NCBI GenBank assembly: GCA_002722705.1
Contig: PBMP01000094.1
Coordinates: 1 to 64,000 of the forward strand
From: Pseudobdellovibrionaceae bacterium
Lineage (GTDB): Bacteria; Bdellovibrionota; UBA1018; UBA6935
Direction of reading: 5' to 3'
Length of the DNA stretch: 64,000 nucleotides
Shown here: positions 8,671 to 17,706 of the stretch, piece by piece
Layout of the letters: each line of letters starts with the position of its first letter
Position numbering within the stretch: the first letter of the stretch is position 1
The notes under the pieces: generated by a model
Databases searched by the model: none
What the model saw: the letters and a program-made list of their open reading frames with translations, nothing else
Told to the model about the DNA's origin: nothing
Made by a program: the position numbers and the translations under genes

Positions 8671-10623
8671 TCAGTTGAACCTGTCGTTCGGTCTGGCGAA
8701 CATCTTGATGATATCCCCGGTCCATCCCGATAGACTCCATTGCGCAAAGTGCGATTTGGACTTCCAGGCTTTGTGGTTAGCCATCATTCTAGATAACCGA
8801 ATGGCCAATCTTCGACTTGTGTAGATTTGATCAGATGCACTGAGGTTACCCAAGATAGCGAGGTAGTCAGTGTAGCTGTTGTCGTCGTCGTACGTCGATT
8901 TCTTGAGTGCGTTGACAAAGTTGATACCAGTGTCTCCGGCAACCAGGCTACCGGCACCCTGAAGCAATTGGTCAAACACACCCATCTCGCCACCAATAGG
9001 CATGTGTAGGATGCTGGACAGATCCACCACGCTGAACGAGATGTCGATGCCCAAGGGTTCTTTGTCCTTGTTGAACCCCATGTTCCCCACGCCACGTGTA
9101 ATGGACACAGAGTCAATCAGGCCCAACCTCGTTTGAGCACGACCTTCGCAGAAAGCCTGACACAGGAACGGACTGGTGTACGACTGCATGCCCGTGGATA
9201 TCGGAAGCGCTCCAGCCAGAATCATCGACAACGGGATGTACAGATGCATGAACTGGGACAACTTATTCCCATAAGGCGTACGTAGTTCCATGTTGTACTG
9301 CATCCGTGGTAGATCCGCAGTAGATCCATCCCAGTGTTTGGGTAAGTCCACCAGAGCACGACCAGCCAAGGCAGCCAAACCACCGATGCTGACAGAATCC
9401 ATCAAGCCAGTCCCGATATCAGCCACTGCTCTAACGGCGCCCTCGAACAACCCAGTGACAAGACCGTCGCCGACATTGCCATCGGCAAATGAGAACCTGG
9501 CATTTCGCATACCAGATGACATTCCGTTGAGGGTTCCCTCGAGGTCAGATGCTCGTGTTTGACTACTGAAAGACTCACTAGCCGGACCACTATAGTCAAC
9601 GCGGAAGGTGGCGAAATCGGCACCGTCTCGTGCCTCAGCTACGGTGAAGTCCATGTAGTCCGTCATGGTGCTCCAGTACGTTGCTGGCTCGGCATCCTCA
9701 GAAGACGACTCGGTCTCCCCGCTCTCTGCTTTCGCTGCGCTGGTGGTCATGTAACGATTCAAATAGACATCGATTCCTGAACCACCGTCATCGGACAACG
9801 TGCCAACTTCGGCATAGTATTCCAACAGCTTCTCACGGAGATCCTGACGACTTGTTGAATTCTCAAAGACAGTGTTCAGCAACTCTCTGTTCTTGTCAGC
9901 CAGTCGCTGCGCTCGGTTGGACATTGCATAGATGTCGACACCGCCATCGTCCCTGAAGATGCCGCCCCACACCTGACTGTGACGTTTAACGTCGGCCATT
10001 GTGTATTGTGCTTCGTCGTCTGAACGCGTGGTACCGGGAATGTGGACACGAGGAACAATGGCTTTGTTAGTTGCGATACCGTTGGCAATGGTGTTGACAG
10101 CGTTCCAATACAGCGGCATTGTAGGCTTCAGGTAATAGTAACGGCTAGTTGGTTTGTTAATGGCAAAACGGATAGCCGCACCCGCCAGAACAACCGACTG
10201 CAACGGCAACGTGGTAACAAACCCGAGTGCCTTACCAATCGTGTAGAACGCGCTACTGCTTCGACCGGTACGTGCTAGCGTTGCCGATTCAGTGTCGTAG
10301 AAGTTCCCAAAGAACTGAGTCAGGGAGTTAAAGCTCGCCACCCCGAATCGAAAATGAACCAGCTGACCATAGTCATCCAGTCCCTCACTATACGCCCGCC
10401 CCATCCCGTTGGAGGCCGAGAACCGTCCTTTGATACGAAGGTCGGCGTACTCTGTGAATTGCGGTGGTGGATTGATTGCAAAGTTACCGCCCAAACTGGT
10501 GTCAGTAAACTTAAGAGCAGCATCCGACAACAAGCGTCGGCGGGACAACTCTGCATCCACCGCGTGCTTGGGTAGTAAGAAACTGTTCTTAACCCACTCG
10601 GCATCTTTCAGCTCACCTGCCAT
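8671..10623 (-). CDS. Virion structural protein (tail-associated)
   Basis: 650-residue protein. Start ATG 10623 has GGAGTG six bases upstream; TTG/ATG codons just before it are less suitable. Central hydrophobic stretches (LPLQSVVLAGAAIRFA; VADIGTGLMDSVSIGGLAALAG) and a C-terminal half with many aromatic and Gly residues suit a tail protein that may touch membrane. It directly follows the giant tail lysin gene on the same strand, the place where phiKZ has further virion genes (gp182-184 region, from memory). No enzymatic motif seen. Confidence 0.7.
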   Translation of the reverse strand: MAGELKDAEWVKNSFLLPKHAVDAELSRRRLLSDAALKFTDTSLGGNFAINPPPQFTEYADLRIKGRFSASNGMGRAYSEGLDDYGQLVHFRFGVASFNSLTQFFGNFYDTESATLARTGRSSSAFYTIGKALGFVTTLPLQSVVLAGAAIRFAINKPTSRYYYLKPTMPLYWNAVNTIANGIATNKAIVPRVHIPGTTRSDDEAQYTMADVKRHSQVWGGIFRDDGGVDIYAMSNRAQRLADKNRELLNTVFENSTSRQDLREKLLEYYAEVGTLSDDGGSGIDVYLNRYMTTSAAKAESGETESSSEDAEPATYWSTMTDYMDFTVAEARDGADFATFRVDYSGPASESFSSQTRASDLEGTLNGMSSGMRNARFSFADGNVGDGLVTGLFEGAVRAVADIGTGLMDSVSIGGLAALAGRALVDLPKHWDGSTADLPRMQYNMELRTPYGNKLSQFMHLYIPLSMILAGALPISTGMQSYTSPFLCQAFCEGRAQTRLGLIDSVSITRGVGNMGFNKDKEPLGIDISFSVVDLSSILHMPIGGEMGVFDQLLQGAGSLVAGDTGINFVNALKKSTYDDDNSYTDYLAILGNLSASDQIYTSRRLAIRLSRMMANHKAWKSKSHFAQWSLSGWTGDIIKMFARPNDRFN

Positions 10624-10643
10624 GACGATCACTCCAAAAAAAC

Positions 10644-10676
10644 ATATAAAAAAAGGAGTGGGGGCTGAGCCCCCAC
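10644..10676 (-). terminator. Terminator after the giant tail gene
   Basis: Read on the minus strand: GTGGGGGCT, CA, AGCCCCCAC-type stem (10658-10676), then TCC and seven T (10644-10652). It lies between the two minus-strand tail genes. Confidence 0.8.
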
Positions 10677-10679
10677 TTA

Positions 10680-13600
10680 TTACGCGTTGCGTCTAACGCT
10701 CATTGCAGGTACAAACGCTTCTTCCCTTTGACGACCTGGTCTGGAAGCAGCCGCCTGCCTAACGTCAGGGTTCTGAGCTGTCGGCGAGGCCGGAGCTGTA
10801 CCCTTGTTAGACATCTCGAGCAGTGTCTTGTCAATACTAGACAATGTACCACTCATTTGCGTCTGAACGTCCAGTTGTTGTCTCAGGATAGACTCCATTC
10901 CACCAAGTGACTTAGCAGAATGTTCCTCCATGGCCTGACGTTGCTCTTGACGTTGAACCGCTTGCTGGGTCGACCTTCTCCCTTGTTCAGCAACCAGTGC
11001 ATCCGAAGACGTGTCTGGGTTAACTGCCGTTGGGTTATTGGAAGCCCTCAGTAGCGATACGCCAACATTGGACGGTCCTGCTGGCCGGTTGGCTACAACC
11101 GGAGCATCAGAATCACCCTCATCAACCAGATCAACCGGAGTTTGACTCGGCACATTAATGCCGGCCATGCGCCGCGCTTCTGCGGCCTCTTTGTGACCAA
11201 GGTTGTAGCGTCGTGCCAGTTCCGCATAGGTCTCGTGGATCGTTCTGTAGCGTCCACCGTCCTTGAAGATGTCCGGGTTGGCTTTGGCCTCGGCCGGGAA
11301 CAGATTTGCTGCAATGGCATTGGGGTTCGCTTTCAGGAACCGAGGAGCTGCTACGCTACCCATAAAATGAGACACGTAGTAGTCGACGTCGGTCATCTTA
11401 CGACCGAGCGCAGGCTCCATTATGCGCTGGTTCTCTTTCATGTACTCAGCTGCCATCAGGGCATTCGCCCGTGGGTCTCTCCGTGAAGCAGTTGGAGAGA
11501 TACCGTACTTAGCACCGTAGCGCTGAAGCATGGTTTTCCACGTACTATCGATGAACTGGTACAGACCAGTCGCCGAGCCCGTAGACGCGGCAACGCCGCC
11601 CCTGAAGCTAGACTCGATTCGAGCCTTCGCCGCCATCACACCGGGATCTACTCCCGCCATCTTGGACGCTGCAACAATCAGATCCTTCATGTTGTTCCAG
11701 CCGTCGCCCTTAGGTATCGGCAACGAGTTAATGTCGCCACCTGTTCCGTTACCCGGATGTACCACAGCGCCCCCGACCGACATCATGTCGCCCATGCCAA
11801 GGCTACCACCCCGTTGGATGCGGTCAATGATCCTAGAACCATTGGAGCCGTAATCATTGGTGCGGTTCCGATTCAGCGGAATCGGCTGTGCAGTGGTATT
11901 GGGGGTCAGCAATGGGTCGAGTCTCATCACACCTGTCGTCTGACTAGCGTTTCTGGACTCCTTGCTGCGCTGCTCGTAGTAGGTCTGTTTCCCAACAGCC
12001 TCACGCATTACCTGCAAGTTATTCTGAATGGACCTGGGGTCCGTGTTGATTCCTTCTGTACGGAATGGACTGGTTGAGATCAACCACACGCTGGTCTGAA
12101 CCTTGTCCAGCAGCACCGTGGCACTGCTGACGGAGAGAGCGACTTCCAACCTCTCGGCTGGCGTGAGGCCCAAGGCACTTACAGCGATGTCACCACTGGG
12201 TTTGATCTTGCGTACACTGGTACAGTAGTTGAGGAAGACCGGTAGGAACCGGTTGGTAAACCACACGAGCCAATTAGCGCCGTATTCACTTGTGGTGTCT
12301 ACAACACCAAACAGGCTACCGTGCTGCGACAAGATCTCACCGGGATCGCCGTTGAACTCCGCCACACCACCGTTCGTATAGACGATTTGACGATGGAGCG
12401 TTTCCTCCAGACCCATCATCAACCGTACCTTACTTACCTCTAGTTCGCCCAGACCGTAGGTTCGCATCCGAACCATTGTCAACGGGTCGATCGTAGACTG
12501 CGTAAACGACAGGTTAACCGAGGATTCCCCGACCGCCCTGACTGACCGACCCCGAACGCCAGCACCGCGCGCCCTCCTGGACATCGTTCCAGTTCCTTCA
12601 TCGACAGAGTTTTCTTCAGCACGACGTTGTTCTGTCTCACGGCGATCAAACCCGTGACGATTCCGACGCCGGGCGAACGCGTTTTGCTCTGTCGGAGTAC
12701 TACCCTGGTGTCTCTTGGCGATCTCCTTGTTGTACGTCTCAATGGCTTCGGCAGTCAGGCGCTCAATGAGACCCGTGGTGCCGCTCAGCTCCTCTCTTGG
12801 GAAAGGACTAGCCGTGACGTTGTATGGTGATTGACGGTCCGTCGTTCCAAACCTAACCTTGCTGAGGTATTGGATCTTGGACGTCAGCGGGACCTTTTGA
12901 TCAGCTTCCCGGAAAGAAACACCCGGGGCCAATGCATTGGTTACCACGACGTGGGACAGCAATACCGGCTCAAACCGACGCTTGAACCAGAGTACCCACG
13001 ACTCGAGCTGCTGCTCGTCCTCCTTGTCGACTCCGAAGAGATCAAGTGCCTCATCGACAATGTCCATGTCAAGCTTAAGGCTGGCGGTACCGCGACCATT
13101 GGTTTGAATAGTGGGCTCTACCAGTTCCTCCAGTTTACCCACAGCAGTGGCCTGTGCCTCGTTGGCCGGGTCTATGCCGTATTGCGCGAAACGGATACGC
13201 GCCAGCACAGCGTCTTCCTTGGTCAGGTACTCGTAGGCGAAGTACGCACCAGTGCCCAGTAGAGCGAGCGCCCCTACGGTGAGTGTAACCGGTGCGGTGA
13301 GAACACCCGCAATGGCTGTACCCGCGACAGCCAGACCAGTGCCCAGGGCACTCATGGCCCCAGTGCTCGCCAACGCAGTAAGGCCTGTCAGGGCCCACCG
13401 TCCCGCGCTAACCCACCGGCTAGCCGACGCAGCCGTCCTAGCCGCATTAGCCGTCCTGGCTGCATTAGCGGTCCTAGCCGCATTGGCTGTCCTACCGGCG
13501 GCGCCCGGAGACGGTCTTGGTGTGCGACCTCTGTTGCGACGACCTCTGAAGAGATCTCCAGCGCCACCGATCAGGTCTGCGGCTGAGTTAAGACCAACCA

Positions 13601-16600
13601 GTCCAGCGATGGCCGCAGCCAAGGCACCGAGTGGCTTGCCTATGAACTTCAGGGCCGCCATCAGAATGTTACCCGACTCCTTTACATCCTTGGCCTTATC
13701 TTGAGCAGTGGACTTCTTGGCCTGTCGTTTAGCCGCCCGACGTTTCATGATAGCGGCATAGCTTCCTTCGCGCTCACCGTCGCCATCGATGTCGCCCAAT
13801 ACACGCTTCTTGGGTTTAGGTAGACGATCAGAGAGAAGTTTCTTGATGTCGGACAAGAGAGAAACCTGGGTCTGCTCGGGGGACACAATCCCATTAGACA
13901 AACCACCCGCTTTTGCCCTGCCTTTGCCCAGAATCCCTTTCACCGCTGTCTTGGCTTTACCGGTTGCGCTCTTCACGCTATCCAAGGCCTTGCCAGCGGC
14001 GTCGGTGACGCCAGTCTTAAGGTCACCCTGCCACAGCACCGGACCGCCTGTCACATAGCTCCCCACGCCGTCCTTGATGTCCGAGAGAGACTTGAGCACC
14101 TTCCCTGTTTTCAGGGAGTAATACTCGCCCGCGTCGAACTTGGCTTTCGTCAGGCGTGGACGATCTTCGCCGTTGACATAAACGTCCTTGAACTCTTCTT
14201 TCTTACGACGCGCCAAACGCCACAGTGCCTTGATAGGCGCTACTTGGACCTTCCAAGCCGTACCGATGAACCCAGTGAGTTGCGACAGGCGCGGTCTGAA
14301 CCTGCGACCGGCTGTATCGTTCAGGCCCTCGGCCAGCTCTTTGGCAGACGCCACCAGATTACCAGCTCTATCGAACACCGAACCCTTGATGTCACTCCAG
14401 CGAGATATCGGTTTTCCATCCTCATCGACGTACTCGCCCTCGCGGAGCAGCTTGGCAGACAACAGTGGGAACCTGGAACGACCATCCTGGTACAGATCAG
14501 TCGCTTTCTTGACACCTTTACCGAGTAGTCGAGTGGCCAGCTCACGCGGAGACCTAACAGCATCAAACATGTCTCGCGCGGTGTCACCCACTTCACCCAG
14601 TTTACGCTTACCGGATTCGACCTCTTCGGAGTTAGCCAGCAGCCAAGCCTGGTAGCGTGCTTTCTCTTTCTGAGACCCGTACAGGCTGAGGTATTGTTCG
14701 AACCTGCCACGGAGAGAGTCACCCGCTTGTTCTCGACCGGCGTTTAGCAAGTCTTTGAACTCGGTGGCCTTGTTAACTGCTTTTCCGAAGTAATCTTTAC
14801 CGGATTCCTTCACACCGCTGAATTGGTCCTTAGCGGCCGCTCTCGCCAGCCACATCTGGTAACGTGCCTCTTCAGCACGGTCCATTGCTGCGCCTTTAGC
14901 CGATCCGAAAAGACCCTTGGCCTTCTCTTTGCTTTCAGCGTATTGTCCCTTAGCGGCGTTCTTAAGGAGCCACGATTGGTATCTGGCGTTTTCAGAGGCG
15001 CTCCGAAGCTTGTCGTTCAACACGTCCAGTTTGTCGTTGGCCTTTCCTTTAAAGCCAGCGGCCATTCCCTTGAACTTACCTACCTGGTCCTCAGCGGCAT
15101 GTTGAAGCAACCAAGCCTGGTAACGACCCTCTTCCGACTTTTCGGATAGGTAAGACTTGGCTTTACCCAGGCGACCCTTAACACCACTACGTTGTTCATC
15201 AATCCACGCGCCCGACGCGTTTCGCATCAACCACGCTTGGTAGCGGATGTTGTCGGTTCCAGCGCCCAGTTTGCTACGAAGCTTGCCAAAGCTAGGGTTC
15301 TTGTCCATAAGACCCTTGGCATCTTCTTTAACCTGGTTGGTCTTGGTGCGGAGCTTCTGGTACATTTGACGCATGTAACCAGTGGTGCCTTTGACCATTT
15401 CTCCCGTGCGCTTACGGAACGCCAGTGATCCAGGACCACCAACGCCTCCGGGTCCGCCACCCACATCCATCCTGATCAATATCTCATCGATCTTGGAGTT
15501 AGTGATCTGGGCCTCAGTCAGTTGCTCTTTGGCCAACAGTTTGACTGTTTGCTCACGGAAGGCATCTTGAATCTGGGTGATCAGGCGATCTACCCAGTCT
15601 TCGCCGAACGCATTCCCCGCCGCACTGTCACCAAAGGGAGACGGTACAGCTGAATCCCCAGTAGCACCAGCACGTATACGACTAAGGCTACCGCCGTCCC
15701 CAAACAGCGGAGTACTTTCTTTGCCCGATTCATCGGCCATCCCCTCAAAGCCGAGCCCGCTATCTGCGCGGTACATCGACAAAACTCGATCGTAATTGAG
15801 CCGGTCGTCGTAACCAGATTTATCCACGAGACCCATACTGCGCAACAATTCACCGTAGCCGAGATTCATGTATCGTTGTGCATCGGCGCGTGCATTGGGT
15901 ACGTTGTTTCTCAACCAGCGTACTTTCATGTCGGTGGAGGTTCGGAGGGCTTGGTACTCGTCGGTATCGGGCATACGCCCTTCTTCATCTATACCGAAGG
16001 TGTTTCTAAAGAACTCGGCCAGTTCTTCCCGAACATCATCACCAACGTTGGAGTTATAGTTATCGGACTTAGCGTATTTCTCCGGATTGAAATAACCACC
16101 GCCTGCAATGTCCCGAAGGATTTGAGCTTGGAAGGCCTCTTTTGCATCGTCCGACAACGCGTCTTCAGCGCCCAGTTCTTTGTAGATAGCCCCCATATCG
16201 GAACGCACACGCTCCACATCTGACACGGGGAACATCTTACGGCGAATGTCATTACGCATGGTCGACATCGACGTGAACTTGTTACGCTCAAGGTTATACG
16301 TCACCAACTCCAACGAATCGTCACCGGTCCGTATCTTGTCCATGGTGTTCAAGATACGTGCAAGATACCCGGGAATGATCTCAGTGATTGACTTGCGTGT
16401 CAATACGTTGAAGTGTGCGGCATCGTTCATCGCCTCAGTTCGATCGCCGGTCAACGACGTATCCAGATACTGTCTGGGGATGATCGACTTAAAGAAATCT
16501 TTCACGCCAGCAAGTGGATCGTCGAAGTCCGTCTGGGACTTGGCCCAATCGTTCGCCATCCCTGAAACGTTACCAATACCGTAGGCGAGCTTGTTACCGA

Positions 16601-17696
16601 ACCGTGTAACTGCTTTGTTGCGACCAACGCGAGGCTTCAACCAACCACTGGCCTTTCGACCGAACCACTCACCTGCTGCACCGCCTGCGAGGTTACCAGC
16701 CATTTCCTCTGGAGAGATCGGCATATCGTCCAGCATTTCCAGACTACCGCCCATGCCAGAGAAGCCAGAGGAGAAGCTACCGACTTCACGCAGTACCCGA
16801 TTGCGCAGGTTGTTGCTCAGGTTGCGAACAAAGTTCTGAGCATAATCCGACACCGAGCTTTGTGCTGCGCCAACAAGTTGCTCGCGAAGCTGGTTCTTGC
16901 CCACCTCGCTCAACTGTGCCTTACGGTATTCAGGCAAAGATGTGTTCTTGACCGTATCACGCAGATACGCAAGGATGCCCTCGTTAGAGGTGCGCTGGAG
17001 CTCCAACAGATCGCGCGCAGCAAAGAACTGGCGATATTGAAGTTCTAGTGTCTTGCGCTGGAACTTGGCCTGAATGTTATCTTGGTAGCTAACCAGGCGA
17101 TCGAGCGCATAGTTGACACCGCGCATGGTGCCCAGTGTTTCTTTATGACGCTTGTCCTCTGAAATGAGTTTCAGAGTGTCACGAGCAATGTCCTCTTGAC
17201 GGTTAGCGGCGTCGCTTTCAGCCTGCACACCGAAGATGTTGCCGAGCTCTTGTGCGATCTCCGCACCAACGGGGTCATAACCGGGACCCACCCCTTGATC
17301 GGAATTCCGGTCTGCGAAAGCCTCCAGTCGATCCTTTAAACCTTTGGGTATTTTACCCTCGATTTTGGGCAGGATCTTGCGAGTCCCTTTGGCCAGTTCA
17401 CGTGTGACCGGTTGAAATTCACGGGCGGCGCTATTGTATAGTTCTCGCGCATCACTGACAATGGTGTCACCCATCTGGGCCGCGACTGAATACTCGTCGG
17501 GCAGGGCACGGAGCACAGACCGCTTTAGAAAGTTCTTGTCCTTGGCCGTGGTCTTAAGACCATCTACAAACCCAGTTGCTACTTTGGTAACGGGCTTGCG
17601 ATCGTCTTTACTTGGATCGAGCGCCATCTCCAGATCGTCAAGATCCAGATCATCGAAATCCAAGTCGTCTAAATCGAAATCGTCTTTTTTAGCCAT
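10680..17696 (-). CDS. Giant tail protein with lytic transglycosylase domain
   Basis: 2338 residues, the largest gene here. Matches the phiKZ gp181 type: a very long tail protein that carries a peptidoglycan-degrading SLT domain near its C-terminus (around residues 2010-2160: ARIESSFRGG with the catalytic Glu, TGSATGLYQF, then a second conserved half). N-terminus is a run of D-L-D and D-F-D repeats. The centre holds five copies of a RYQxWL repeat (about 14,630-15,260), an 18-base RTANAA repeat (about 13,420-13,490) and two hydrophobic segments (13,200-13,420 and 13,590-13,670). Length and order suggest a tape-measure-like or puncturing role. Start ATG 17696 (AGGTG upstream), not 17729. Divergent from the polymerase operon. 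Confidence 0.85.
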   Translation of the reverse strand: MAKKDDFDLDDLDFDDLDLDDLEMALDPSKDDRKPVTKVATGFVDGLKTTAKDKNFLKRSVLRALPDEYSVAAQMGDTIVSDARELYNSAAREFQPVTRELAKGTRKILPKIEGKIPKGLKDRLEAFADRNSDQGVGPGYDPVGAEIAQELGNIFGVQAESDAANRQEDIARDTLKLISEDKRHKETLGTMRGVNYALDRLVSYQDNIQAKFQRKTLELQYRQFFAARDLLELQRTSNEGILAYLRDTVKNTSLPEYRKAQLSEVGKNQLREQLVGAAQSSVSDYAQNFVRNLSNNLRNRVLREVGSFSSGFSGMGGSLEMLDDMPISPEEMAGNLAGGAAGEWFGRKASGWLKPRVGRNKAVTRFGNKLAYGIGNVSGMANDWAKSQTDFDDPLAGVKDFFKSIIPRQYLDTSLTGDRTEAMNDAAHFNVLTRKSITEIIPGYLARILNTMDKIRTGDDSLELVTYNLERNKFTSMSTMRNDIRRKMFPVSDVERVRSDMGAIYKELGAEDALSDDAKEAFQAQILRDIAGGGYFNPEKYAKSDNYNSNVGDDVREELAEFFRNTFGIDEEGRMPDTDEYQALRTSTDMKVRWLRNNVPNARADAQRYMNLGYGELLRSMGLVDKSGYDDRLNYDRVLSMYRADSGLGFEGMADESGKESTPLFGDGGSLSRIRAGATGDSAVPSPFGDSAAGNAFGEDWVDRLITQIQDAFREQTVKLLAKEQLTEAQITNSKIDEILIRMDVGGGPGGVGGPGSLAFRKRTGEMVKGTTGYMRQMYQKLRTKTNQVKEDAKGLMDKNPSFGKLRSKLGAGTDNIRYQAWLMRNASGAWIDEQRSGVKGRLGKAKSYLSEKSEEGRYQAWLLQHAAEDQVGKFKGMAAGFKGKANDKLDVLNDKLRSASENARYQSWLLKNAAKGQYAESKEKAKGLFGSAKGAAMDRAEEARYQMWLARAAAKDQFSGVKESGKDYFGKAVNKATEFKDLLNAGREQAGDSLRGRFEQYLSLYGSQKEKARYQAWLLANSEEVESGKRKLGEVGDTARDMFDAVRSPRELATRLLGKGVKKATDLYQDGRSRFPLLSAKLLREGEYVDEDGKPISRWSDIKGSVFDRAGNLVASAKELAEGLNDTAGRRFRPRLSQLTGFIGTAWKVQVAPIKALWRLARRKKEEFKDVYVNGEDRPRLTKAKFDAGEYYSLKTGKVLKSLSDIKDGVGSYVTGGPVLWQGDLKTGVTDAAGKALDSVKSATGKAKTAVKGILGKGRAKAGGLSNGIVSPEQTQVSLLSDIKKLLSDRLPKPKKRVLGDIDGDGEREGSYAAIMKRRAAKRQAKKSTAQDKAKDVKESGNILMAALKFIGKPLGALAAAIAGLVGLNSAADLIGGAGDLFRGRRNRGRTPRPSPGAAGRTANAARTANAARTANAARTAASASRWVSAGRWALTGLTALASTGAMSALGTGLAVAGTAIAGVLTAPVTLTVGALALLGTGAYFAYEYLTKEDAVLARIRFAQYGIDPANEAQATAVGKLEELVEPTIQTNGRGTASLKLDMDIVDEALDLFGVDKEDEQQLESWVLWFKRRFEPVLLSHVVVTNALAPGVSFREADQKVPLTSKIQYLSKVRFGTTDRQSPYNVTASPFPREELSGTTGLIERLTAEAIETYNKEIAKRHQGSTPTEQNAFARRRNRHGFDRRETEQRRAEENSVDEGTGTMSRRARGAGVRGRSVRAVGESSVNLSFTQSTIDPLTMVRMRTYGLGELEVSKVRLMMGLEETLHRQIVYTNGGVAEFNGDPGEILSQHGSLFGVVDTTSEYGANWLVWFTNRFLPVFLNYCTSVRKIKPSGDIAVSALGLTPAERLEVALSVSSATVLLDKVQTSVWLISTSPFRTEGINTDPRSIQNNLQVMREAVGKQTYYEQRSKESRNASQTTGVMRLDPLLTPNTTAQPIPLNRNRTNDYGSNGSRIIDRIQRGGSLGMGDMMSVGGAVVHPGNGTGGDINSLPIPKGDGWNNMKDLIVAASKMAGVDPGVMAAKARIESSFRGGVAASTGSATGLYQFIDSTWKTMLQRYGAKYGISPTASRRDPRANALMAAEYMKENQRIMEPALGRKMTDVDYYVSHFMGSVAAPRFLKANPNAIAANLFPAEAKANPDIFKDGGRYRTIHETYAELARRYNLGHKEAAEARRMAGINVPSQTPVDLVDEGDSDAPVVANRPAGPSNVGVSLLRASNNPTAVNPDTSSDALVAEQGRRSTQQAVQRQEQRQAMEEHSAKSLGGMESILRQQLDVQTQMSGTLSSIDKTLLEMSNKGTAPASPTAQNPDVRQAAASRPGRQREEAFVPAMSVRRNA
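13420..13495 (-). repeat. 18-bp tandem repeat encoding RTANAA
   Basis: Plus-strand units of the type GCCGTCCTAGCCGCATTA recur with a period of 18 bases (about four copies, slightly diverged at third positions), coding for Arg-Thr-Ala-Asn-Ala-Ala in the giant tail protein, just upstream of its hydrophobic segment. Confidence 0.85.
14630..15260 (-). repeat. RYQxWL protein repeats in the giant tail protein
   Basis: Five copies of [N/E]xRYQ[A/S/M]WL followed by a variable residue, an Ala-rich pair and a basic helix, spaced about 35-70 codons. DNA identity between copies is modest, so these are old, selected repeats and not a recent expansion. Confidence 0.85.
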
Positions 17697-17706
17697 GGTA
17701 ACACCT

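Noticed and set aside
13420-13495. CRISPR-like short repeats
   Set aside because: Direct 18-base tandem repeats in frame within a protein; no spacers.
17434-17706. N-terminal extension of the beta-prime gene
   Set aside because: Antisense to the 5' end of the giant tail gene; RpoC similarity starts only after 17707.
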